A DNA stretch of 16,970 nucleotides from Rodentolepis nana (Eukaryota; Platyhelminthes; Cestoda; Cyclophyllidea; Hymenolepididae): contig UZAE01000907.1 in assembly GCA_900617975.1 (NCBI GenBank), positions 1 to 16,970 on the forward strand. Reading direction: 5' to 3'. A program made the position numbers and the translations under genes. The notes under the pieces were generated by a model. It ran no database searches and was not told the origin of the DNA. It saw only the letters and a program-made list of their open reading frames with translations. Below are positions 1 to 9,500 of the stretch, piece by piece. Position 1 is the first letter of the stretch. Each line of letters begins with the position of its first letter.

Positions 1-313
1 TCAAATGGCAGGCGTTATGATAGGTATCATTAGCCCTTTAGTTGACTTCGGGCTTCACAGAAAGGAAGATGAACATCCAAGTGGTAAAAAGTCGAGAGGG
101 GGAAGAATAATGATGCACAGACGTAAAAGAGACAGACAGACACAAAGGTAGAAAAAAGGTGAGTTGAATACTGTAGAATTATTCGAATGTGAAATGCAAT
201 GGGGTCATGGTAGTCTGAAGTCCGAAGTCAACTGCCGATTAATAGACTTTTTTGCCGTATGAGTATACGTTTCCCAGGGTGCACCACGTGGCGGTAAGTC
301 TATCGCACACCCC
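1..313 (-). repeat. SINE-like interspersed repeat, copy A (cut by window edge)
   Basis: This is the first of three related ~315-bp repeats. Its first base matches position 16631 of copy C, so about 8 nt of the end lie outside the window. It shares with copy C a nearly identical block at 257-313 containing CGTATGAGTATACG, the palindrome CACGTG, GGTAAGTCTATCG and the terminal CACACCCC. Its middle part is purine-rich on the + strand. The minus orientation is chosen because the complete copies end, read in reverse, in a variable A/T-rich tail. I see no ORF and no clear tRNA-like A and B boxes, so the source RNA of the family is unknown. The element ends about 625 bp upstream of the C19orf47-like start codon. 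Confidence 0.8.
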
Positions 314-937
314 GTGTGTCACAATAAGTAATCTCTGCAAAATGGAAAATGGAAGCTGCTCTCAAAACTTTCGTTTATTAACGTGGTTAACAATTATGTT
401 AGCCTCAAACATAATTTTGAATTTTAAATAAAGTGCAGATTCATAAGTAAATCTGTATGAAGGATAAACTTTGATTTTGTAATCTTTAAACAAACACAAG
501 AAAATGACTTTTGACTATATTCGAAATCCCGAAAATGACTTTATCTCTAACAACAATACGCGGCCACAATTAGATTATGTAAAATTATTTTCGATGCGAC
601 GTATTAGCACGGATTTCAAATTTGTTATTGTATAAGATTGAAATTCGGGTAGGTTTTGTTTTTCCCTAATAACGAACACTATTTTTATGCTTTGAAAAGT
701 GCATTAATCTTAATTGCCATATTTTAAGACACGTCGAAAAGTAAAAGTAGGAAAATTATTTGAGAAAACAATAACAGTACGCTCTTATTATGTTATTTCA
801 TTTTACTTCTCAGTAAAAAATGGAGTTAAACAGGCTAGATTAATTATAACGAGTATATTTAATTTTACAAATAATGTGGACTTTATAGATTTCTGATAAA
901 ATCTGTAAAACTTCGAAGTGCTTTTGTTAGACTTAAA
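314..937. other. Upstream flank of the C19orf47-like gene
   Basis: This is AT-rich sequence between repeat copy A and the start codon at 938. It should hold the promoter and 5' leader of the + strand gene, but I see no convincing TATA box or initiator. An AG at 929-930 preceded by a T-rich run lies 7 nt before the ATG and could be a splice or trans-splice acceptor. A 60-codon ORF at 714-896 and an antisense ORF at 803-1009 have no recognisable features and look like chance. Confidence 0.5.
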
Positions 938-3900
938 ATGGCGGGTAAGTTGAATGCCTACGTTAGTATTCTTGCTTTTCATTTTGAGCGATGCATGTGT
1001 CCAACCCATTCTCAGATAAGAGCTTCTGGGCTAAATTCTTCCGCGATGCTGGATTGAGTGCCGATTTGTCGCTGAAATATAGCACAATTTTTGTTGAGAA
1101 TCGAATGACTTTGCAACATCTCCTACATTTAACCAAAGATCTCTTAAGAGAAATGGGTATTACTGCTGTTGGCGATATAATAACAATTATTCAGCACATC
1201 AAGTCAGTGGATATTGAGGTTGGTTGTTTACGGAGTTTTATTCATTTTGTAGAAATTATCCGAGGTTCAAGTTTCGTCTGTTGTTTCTTCTACAACACAA
1301 AATTCAGAGAAACCCGTCATTCCTCCTGGTCACGAACTACCTGTTCCAGTCAAGAGACGTGTTACTAAGGAAATAGAAGGTTCTTATGTGGTTAAGCTAC
1401 CTGAGGGTAAGACTGAAAAGACTCGTCAGATTCTTCAAAAATTATCTAAGGGTAAATCATATTTACTAATTATTCCAGATATTGTAGCGCAAAATAACTC
1501 GACACAAGTGACCAGAAAGGTAATATTTACGTCTCCTCCTACTGTCCAAGAGGATTACGATGAAGAGAGTGATGATGACAATTTTGAAGTTACCATTTCA
1601 AGGTTTGTTTTGATATTTCTTTCACATCATATGATGTACATATTTGGATGTATTCTAGTTTAAGTCATTTTTCATTGACGTTTGTTCTGATTCACAATCC
1701 CGACCATTTACATGCTAGTTATTCCATATTATGTACAATTTAATCTTAATTTGCTAGACGACGCCTCTGTTATTAATTATTAACTATTAAAAACTGTTTT
1801 GTCACTGATAATTTTAATATTCGAAACTCTGTTGTGAAACTTGCTCTTAGTCACTAACCTTGATCATATTAACCCTAAAGGTATTTACCGTAGACGAGTT
1901 TGAAATCGGTCAATTGTTCTTTGATATAATTATACCCGTGATATGTATTTCTTAAATGTTTAGGAGTCTTTTGGTTAATGTCCACATCTTAGAAGTTAGA
2001 AGTCATTACCCATTGGTCAAGTTTGGTCTGTACTGGAGGTGATAGAGTTTGGGTTTGTAGCAAAGTTTTCCTCCCTCAAATTGAATATTGGAAAATTCTT
2101 ACGTGAATGAACTTTGTAGTTTTTTTTAATTCTGTATGATATATTAGTATTTCAACTTTGCTAAGCTGATTAACGAAGTGGCACTTGATGTCATTAGCAC
2201 GATTGCTATTTGTCTAATCCGTCAGCCTCATTGAGTAGTCATTTTCGAAGTTCGTCTCACAAATAAAGGAGCTCATTTTACAAATATTATCAAATAGTGG
2301 CATTGACTGCTCCGTAGCATTAAATATTCTTTCTGCTTTTACAGTACGAGTCCTGATTTTCGACTTACAAATGTGCGATCCTCTTCAGGATCCTGCCGCT
2401 CATCAGTTTTTGATCGTCTTGGAGCCGAAGTAAAATTGAAGCGGTCACCGTCGCCAACAGATGCAAAAAGCGTCTTCTCTCGGCTTGTGAATCGATCTTT
2501 AGCTGCAAACTCTGCTGAGGTCTCGCGGCCCCAAGGTAATTTCAATAAGCTAAAACGATCGGCAAGTGAATCAATCTTTTCTCGTCTTGGTACTCCACTG
2601 AACAAATCAAGGCGTTTGGAGAGTACAGATAGCTTGCCATATCAAGGAATACTAAAAAACACAATTCCTTCTAGTGTCAGTGCAAATCCGGTGTCGTAAG
2701 TCTCTTTTATCGAAGCTTTCCATTATTTATTAGAAGAATAAATTTTTATTCTTCCTTTACTCTAACTGGTACTTATTGGATGGCTGGAAAATGAAACCTT
2801 TGGGCCTATTAGGTAGATGCTTTATAATACTCCATCTGCTTAAACGGTGGTAATCCTCGATCCCCACAAATATGCGAAAGCGCTATTTCCCCAATGCACT
2901 GCTGACGGATTTTTCATCGTTGTACACCGAATGCTCTCGAACTCACGATTTTTGGCTTTGCAGACGTTCATCTTGACCTCCTCTTTATTTGTGGATGCAT
3001 TAATGCGAAGGCTCACTAGACGGGGATCGATATAGTCCGATATTCGTCATGTTATTATAAAGCCCAGAAATTTATTTTGTTTTGGTTTGCTGTTATATAT
3101 TTGCTTTCTAATTATTGATATATTTTAATGAATTCGCATCCGGGGTAAGGAAGACAGTTTAGTTACCTCAAGACAGTTGGCTTTGCGAAGATTGCCTGAA
3201 CAAATTAATTTTTAGACTGTGCCAATGCCACCCAGTATTTCGATTGACTCGTCAGATCCTCAAATTGTCTGAAGCTGTAAAGGTGTCAAAATACTAAACG
3301 TTATTTGTTGTAATTTGAACAAGAAATATCAAGCTATTTTTACGTTTATCACAGTCAAGGTCTACTGTTACGATCACTGTCTTTATATGATCTATGTTTT
3401 TTATTATGGTTGATATTTCATTTTTAAGAGATAGTTCTCGTACAATAAATCGGCGGTTCTCTCCTATTTCAACCGTCTCATCACAATCTGTGCCTAGAGT
3501 TTCTGCCAAGAGTCGCCTTGGTTACCTTCCTTCAAACGGCCGTCGATCTGCTGGGATTTTTGAAGCTAGTCCTAAAAATGGTACGTTTTGTATTTTGAAC
3601 CTTTATGCCTTTTTTATTCCTCACTGATACCCCGAAGTCTTCTGGGCTATCTCTTGCAGTGAGTACTATTTTCAGTTAGGTCGTTCGAGCTTTACGGATA
3701 GAAATATTAGCGTAGGATAAACTTGTCGATCCATTCAACCATTACTTTAGATAGAAATAATAGTGATTTGAAATTCGTATTTAAGCTGGTATTCGACGAT
3801 TTTCTTGCAAAGTCGAAGGTCCCGTATTTTATACACCTTTGTATTTACCTAGTCATTTGAATGATCCATTGCATTAATTAGTATTGACAAATGAATGGAA

Positions 3901-4910
3901 TAGGGCGCTTGCGTAATGTTACGTCCTTCTAATTATTCTTGGAATCGATGTCTATAGTAGCACCAGCTATTCAGGGTAAATTTGACGGTCACATCAGGTG
4001 AAGGAAAAATTGAATAGATTAACAACTTCAATAGGCGGAGAATGTTATTTTGGTGACCGTTTTACTCAAAATAGTTGCCAATATCGTCTATAGCAGTCTC
4101 AATCCAGCCCAACCCCTGAATCGAAAACAAGCCGCTTTTGGTCATTACCTGTGAAGGGTCTCTGCAGTACTGGCATGGTGATTAGTGCCCTCGACAACTC
4201 CCAGTAGGTTCATGCTAGTCTATCAGGTTAGTATTTGGGAGAGAGTTCAGCGGCTAAACATACTCCATGACACTTTGGAAAAATTTGGTCTGCTTAGCTC
4301 GAGAAATGTTCTTTAGCTTTATGCATTATTAACTGAAACGTTCAATTAAGTTTGTTGGAAAAAGTAGAATTTTGGTATCATTATACTGCAACATTTTCTG
4401 CATAGTTTCGGTGAAATCTTCGCGATCGCTATCAGATCATTCGTTTTTTGCTCTCTTCTAGTCTCGTAGTCTCAATTGCAATCAACAAGCTTACTTTTAT
4501 TGATTTCTGAAAGAAATTGCCAAGTACCATTCCATAAAATTTATTGCGAGTAGCCTGTAATTCAGAGTCCCTTTTACTTAAATATTTTCAACGCTCTTCT
4601 TGGCTGGGAGTGGGGGGGGGGAGGCTTGCTTCGTAGAGCCTCTTTGTATCGTGATTCGACTTCTTTCACAACATAAGCCTGACTCGCGCATTTGGCCATT
4701 TCACTCACGGAGTGCTCGCTGTTTAAATTAAAAGTTATCTGTTTAGCGCGTGTATTTTAAGAAATTATGCAGTTTGTTAATAGATGTACTGTTATGTTTT
4801 TGTTAGCTTATCTTCATACTATTTGTAATCGATAATTACATTTTTCATTTCGATTTGTTTTTTTTAAATTGTTTGTAGTACATGCAAGACTTGGCAAACG
4901 GTCCCACTGA
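938..4910 (+). CDS. C19orf47: C19orf47-like SAM-domain protein, six exons
   Basis: Exons are 938-944, 1016-1218, 1253-1602, 2345-2695, 3429-3580 and 4879-4910. Introns are GT-AG with matching phases, and the exons sum to 1095 nt (364 aa plus TGA). Residues 5-67 form a SAM domain, with FWAKFFRDAGL at the start and GITAVGDIITIIQHIKSV at the end, as in human C19orf47 (422 aa as recalled). Residues 100-131 hold the conserved block VPVKRRVTKEIEGSYVV then LPEGKTEKTRQIL. The rest is polar and probably disordered, with an acidic patch at 170-182 (EDYDEESDDDNFE) and repeats VFDRLG (208), VFSRLV (230), IFSRLG (264), SRLG (332) and a terminal ARLGKRSH. YQGILKN (286) matches another conserved human block. 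The start was chosen because exons 1-2 join as MADKSFW, directly into the SAM domain. The molecular function of the family is not established; a nuclear location is inferred from the basic motifs. An additional in-phase exon inside the last intron cannot be excluded. Confidence 0.92.
945..1015 (+). other. Intron 1 of the C19orf47-like gene (71 nt)
   Basis: The donor GTAAGT follows a 7-nt first coding exon (ATGGCGG), and the acceptor is CCATTCTCAG. Splicing joins G to AT to make the Asp codon of MADKSFW. Without it the frame would start at an in-frame ATG at 991 and lack the family-like N-terminus. Confidence 0.85.
1219..1252 (+). other. 34-nt micro-intron of the C19orf47-like gene
   Basis: The donor is GAG|GTTGGT, slightly off consensus, and the acceptor is TTCATTTTGTAG. 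It is phase 0. Reading through it shifts the frame by one base and loses the conserved VPVKRR block. Removing it joins the end of the SAM domain (SVDIE) to KLSEVQV and then to that block. A size near 30-40 nt is characteristic of flatworm short introns. Confidence 0.88.
1452..1478 (+). other. Possible 27-nt intron (alternative splice)
   Basis: The segment starts with GTAAAT, contains TTTACTAAT (branch-point-like) and ends TTATTCCAG. It is 27 nt long with no stop codon, so the frame is open whether or not it is removed. Retained, it encodes the hydrophobic stretch GKSYLLIIP, which looks foreign in an otherwise polar linker. Removed, the linker reads KLSKDIVAQNN and the protein is 355 aa. Sequence alone cannot decide. 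Confidence 0.45.
1603..2344 (+). other. Intron 3 of the C19orf47-like gene (742 nt)
   Basis: The donor is CAAG|GTTTGT and the acceptor is TTCTGCTTTTACAG. It is phase 2, joining AG to T as Ser187. The interior is AT-rich and I see no exon, RNA gene or repeat in it. Confidence 0.85.
2696..3428 (+). other. Intron 4 of the C19orf47-like gene (733 nt)
   Basis: The donor is TC|GTAAGT and the acceptor is ATTTCATTTTTAAG. It is phase 2, joining TC to A as Ser304. Inside are nested inverted repeats (listed separately) and a 62-codon ORF at 2847-3035 with no recognisable domain. Confidence 0.82.
2857..3030. repeat. Nested inverted repeats inside an intron
   Basis: The outer arms TCGATCCCC (2857-2865) and GGGGATCGA (3022-3030) are perfect 9-bp complements. 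The inner arms CCACAAATA (2864-2872) and TATTTGTGG (2986-2994) are another perfect 9-bp pair. ATGCGAAAGC (2872) recurs as ATGCGAAGGC (3003) in direct orientation. It could be a degraded foldback or MITE-like element, or a structured part of the intron. No target-site duplication is evident. Confidence 0.4.
3581..4878 (+). other. Intron 5 of the C19orf47-like gene (1298 nt)
   Basis: The donor is AATG|GTACGT and the acceptor is AATTGTTTGTAG. It is phase 1, joining G to TA as Val355. The placement of the final exon rests on the product ending ARLGKRSH followed by TGA, comparable with the VFKRLGRR-type end of the human protein. A run of ten G (4612-4621) lies inside. No other exon was recognised, but a small phase 1-1 exon would be hard to see. 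Confidence 0.75.
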
Positions 4911-6525
4911 ATCCCAGTCGCCGTTAAAATCTTCAAAATTTTCTTCGTATTTTACTCTGTACATATTTCTCCACTTTTCTTCAAATTTGGGCGAATAACT
5001 TAAAAAGAGTTCGCCCTTCTCATTGTGTTTTTTGAGAGGGTACTTTTGCGCTCAATACCATTTACTACTCATGTTCTCAATAGGATGTTTTTATGTCATT
5101 TTTTTAGATAATTGTAGTGCAAGAGGCACCAAAAATACCATTTTTTTGTCAAGTGTTAAGACGTGTTTCAGTTTTGGTGTTGGTAAAGCCTATATAGATA
5201 TAGGTAATTATTGAATCTGTGCCGGATTGTCATAGGGGATGGTTTGGTTTCTGGCTCCTCTAAGGTAGCCATTACTGCATATGGGTACCATGCCAACAGC
5301 AAATACTATTAATGGTGTCGATGGGGCTCGGCCAACTCAATTTTTATTTACAAGGATGGGATGAATTCTGCATATAGAGCAAGCTACCAGGTTAATGATG
5401 GCAAATATAAAAATTCGATCGTGTCGCGGGACCTACAGCCAGAGGGATGAGGATAGCTAACTGGCGACAGTGAAGCTTTGTGATATAGTTCATGTTACGC
5501 TCGTGCAAGTGAGTAGACAATTAATTTGCAGGCGGGTGGAGGACTGTGGAGATTGAAACTCCGGTAAGCAGATCCAGGGTCACTATTGTAGGCTTGGATA
5601 TTCAACGACTTTAAACGCAAAATAAGGCAGAAAGAAGCGAAGCTAGAGGATATGCGAATCACTCCAAATTCCAAAGTACTGGGAAAGGAGCTTCAATTTT
5701 AGAGATTTATCATAAAACTGGCTTGTAATTGCTTAGAAGCAGATCGGAATAACTTCAGAACTCCCGGGGGTGGTCTAAAGCACCCCTGTCAACTATTTGT
5801 TTACTGCGCCTCTGCTTGGGACTTGAATATCACAATTTTAATTACCGCCTAACACTGTTAGTAAACGGAAGGTAAATCCTGTATTGCCTTCAATTTCTTC
5901 GATAGCCACAGTAAATAAAAGCAGCTGGCATTTTCCTATCCCTCAATTACCATGTCCAGATTATCACTTAGCACTAATGCACAAAATCTAGTAGCAATGG
6001 AGCAAATTCACAAAATTCGAGACGCAATTGATGGAGTATAACTCTCGACATTCTGACTTCATTCCCAGCTTCAATTCCCCTTTCTTGTCTACCCACCTAT
6101 TGCTCTCCAATAATTAAAAATTGCAAACTTCCCATTGGCGACAACGTATTTTGAGGCCTATATCTCGCTTTTCAAAATTATTTTTCTGTCTTTGAGCTAG
6201 ACTGAAGGCTAAAATTGATGAACCGGCAAAAATTTAATAGATGGAAGTGAAATAAAATTAACTAAGGGGCTTTTTCAGTAAATTGGCACCAATAAATATA
6301 TCCGAAAGGTTCCATAAGTGTCTATGTACTTTGAGTAAATAGCCATTCGCCCTACCTAATCGAGTTTAAGTATCTCTTTTGGAAGCCCATTGCCTAAGCT
6401 CATGACGCATAATAAATTGCAATAATTTCGCCTTCGTACTTAAAACATTCCAATAAAACACATTTCTTGCAAAAACATCTATTTTGATCGCTCAAAAAAT
6501 GATTTACTACACTATACATGGCAAC
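4911..6525. other. Tail-to-tail intergenic region
   Basis: This region holds the 3' UTRs of both convergent genes. For the + strand gene the nearest canonical AATAAA is at 5914-5919, about 1 kb past the stop. For the - strand metaxin the nearest signal-like hexamer is ATTAAA at 6238-6233. Neither is confirmed. Around 5220-5580 the GC content rises to nearly half, unlike its surroundings. A 63-codon ORF at 5023-5214 is Phe/Cys-rich with no recognisable domain. A small hairpin (GGGGTG at 5767 with CACCCC at 5781) is also present. Confidence 0.5.
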
Positions 6526-9500
6526 CTATTCGACATAATCATCATCACCACCGTTGCCTTCACCAACGTCGTCATAACCCTGACCCTCCTCTTCTTCAAA
6601 TCCAATATAACCCGAGGCAACAGCAAAGGTTCCAAAGAGAGCCAAGGATAGAGACCCAAAGATTATGACATCTCGGTAGGGGAGTAAACAAGCCGGCAAT
6701 ATGGACGGAATGTTTGTGTTCATGCCTGGAAAATACGTGGGAAACCACCAACGACTTGTGCCAAGGTTTTCTTCACCTTCTGCCCTTTCATTTAGCGCTG
6801 AAATAGAAACACGAGAATAAGTTGCTATTTCAGAAACAGATAATCAAAGCGTTCAACTTACTTTAAATAACTCAAACCCTCAATAAGCGACAAGAGAAGA
6901 ACTGATAAAGCAACTAGTTGAAACTGAAAAGTAACCACCTAATATTTCTAATAGGATTGCCCATTCTCGCCCTATTTTTCACATGCCTACACAGCAAGAA
7001 AATTTGACTAGAGTTCATTATGAGCGAAATCAAATGAGCTGGGCAATGTTCAAAATGCTTTTACCGGTTTCATACACTTTAACTTAGAACGAAAGGGTAT
7101 TTTATATAGATCACTACTAACCTCTGGGATCCAGACATTCTGGCCTCACGATGACGATTAAAGTTCTTGCCCAAGCCCAGAGTGGTAGTAATGAGGTAAT
7201 TCAGGTTTCTCTAGAGTTATAATTTGGTCTACAAGTAGTTAATCTTAATGAGTGGGATAAGAGCTCCGCTGAATGCAGTTCCTCCTACCAGCGATGAATG
7301 GTAGCATTTAGACTTTTTATCTCCTACCTTATAAATCAACATAAAGCCCTTCCTTCAAATGCACCCACTTGTCGTTTATTTATTAATACGGTCCTCCCCC
7401 ACTGCCCTGCCCTATATTGAAATTTATCGCTTTATTTAATAGACCTTAGCACCCACTCGAATCGCGGTATTCTACTTGACGCAGGAGTGTGATTGTTAGT
7501 TGCTAACATCTTATCTTAACTATTTAATTAAATCAAACAATCAGGCTCACCAAGAAACCCAAAGAAACATTAGGGAAATGAAAAAAGCTTGAAATTTTGA
7601 CTTAATTTTATATACCTTTTCGACCTCCTAACTGGATAATTTTGCGTGTTTAGATGTCATACTACAGTTAAAATCTAAGAGACCTCTGCACTGCTGTAGG
7701 TAATAATTAATAAGGGCGAAAAAAGTTGGAGAGATTGACGTCTCGCTATCAATCTTTCATTGATTGGAGGGAGACTCGATTGACTCATCAACGAAATACT
7801 GACTATTTCTTGCTGTTTTCGCTTTCGGCAATACAGTCTCCCATCCTTAGGACATTTGAGGGGGTTCAGCTTTGTTAGGAGTAAGATAGGAAAGATGGTG
7901 AAAATTGAGCTAAAGGAGCTCTCATATTGCTAAAGGACAATTAACTAGTTGCGATATGCAGTTTATGCGATCTTATGACTCTGTAAACCAAAAGATGGGA
8001 GTAGTTTGTGCGCCACGGGTTTATGAAAATGATGCTCAAATAAGCCTCCGTTCTCGAGAACCAATACCTGGGATCCAGTGCGTACTATTACAGCTCATTT
8101 AAATAACGAAACCCCATAGCCATTAGGGCCTAACAAGCAAAACTACGTTAATAATATCTTGAACTATACAGAAGTGGTTGTTTTCAGAATCAAGATTTCC
8201 ATCTACCTAAAAAGTAGCACGGATGTAATCTTCACATTCCAAGAACTAAAGGTAATATAATGATTGATAAACCTCGGGTTCCTATTTCAAATAACTTTGT
8301 TTCATCTTAGCTGCATTTCATCATTTGGAAGGTGAGTACACCAAACATCCCACTCTAAGCAAGCTCTTTGATATGGGTGGTGACATCTATTCTATATTCT
8401 GAGATAAAGCGATTACTTTGTAAAAGTTATTACAAGGTAAAGTAGGCCCATTGAGATCTTTTCACATATCCAAAAAAATCTGATTGTGCTTTTTGGTTTT
8501 TATGCAAGACCGCTTTAAATGCGAGAAAAATACCTAAAATATAATAGAATAAGATTTTTTGACGACGCCTATACCAAAACCTATTAAATGGGAAATATGA
8601 CCAATGTTCGAGCAAAATTGTGTTTTTGTATCAAGTAATAGTAAAAAGGTGGTGTGGAACAGATACTTTTTACGACAATACCTAAAACTGAATTAGACGC
8701 AAACAAACAGCTCAGCAATGATTTCGTGGAAGGGAAATCGAAAGGAACTCACAAGACCGAAAGGTGCTAGCAGCAGCAGGAAAACAAGTGCGTTGGATAT
8801 TACGACAAAGGTTGATAAGATTTTCATTTTGATACACGTAAGAAACTAATCTATGGGGAGTTTTGCCCGTGATGGTAGATCGACACATCCGATCGTAATT
8901 AAGTAGAGGCCATAGGCGCCCAAAAATGTAGGCATCGATAGCTGATGGTCTACAATGCAAAAAATATAAGTGATATTACTTACATTTATTCATAAATAGT
9001 CAAAAAAATGAACCCTTTCGGAAAATAACATACAGGCCAGGGTTGCTTTCTAAAATACTCAAATTGATATAAATGATGTGAACAGTAAAATGAAAAGGAG
9101 AAAAACGAGAAAACATGTGAAAGGAATTAACTATCTTGACATAACTGCTGCATATTCAAATTAGGATAGGTCCAAAATATTTTGAGGAAGTATTTTCAGA
9201 CATCCAACTTGAATAATAAAGTCATCCTGGAACCGTTCTGAGGGGAATTCTAGTCAGTTACAACAAATGAACTTAGTGAAATTTTCACAGTAAAGCCAAA
9301 CATATAAACTAACAGTAACTACGATTCAAATACTATATACACGTTTTAAAGCCTATTCAAATACATTCATCCAACACAAATTAACTAATAAATACAAAAA
9401 AATGAAAATACAGGTATAGTGAACCAACAAGCTTTAATTCTTATCAATACAAAATAGGGAACTTTTGTGATATGCATTAGAGAATTAGGAACACGATCGC

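Noticed and set aside
1..313. Repeat family as a spliced-leader RNA gene (GGTAAGT after a conserved block)
   Set aside because: The sequence does not resemble flatworm spliced leaders that I know, is flanked by target-site duplications, and the donor is lost in copy B.
2339..2605. 88-codon ORF on the - strand
   Set aside because: It is antisense to exon 4 of the C19orf47-like gene, whose sense frame matches a known family. The antisense frame shows nothing.
4612..4621. G10 and, at 12900-12909, C10 homopolymers
   Set aside because: They lie in an intron and an intergenic stretch and are probably ordinary slippage tracts, with lengths that may be inexact in the assembly.
4879..5000. Alternative frame of the last exon giving YMQDLANGPTESQSP and onward
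   Set aside because: It needs a phase that the preceding exon does not provide. The phase-compatible frame gives RLGKRSH followed by a stop, as expected for the family end.
8983..9047. Possible metaxin exon reading ATLACMLFSERVHFF with a TGTAAGT donor downstream
   Set aside because: It looks metaxin-like by eye, but a TGA precedes the donor and the phase does not fit the next exon. The exon at 9634-9558 fits both phase and motif order.
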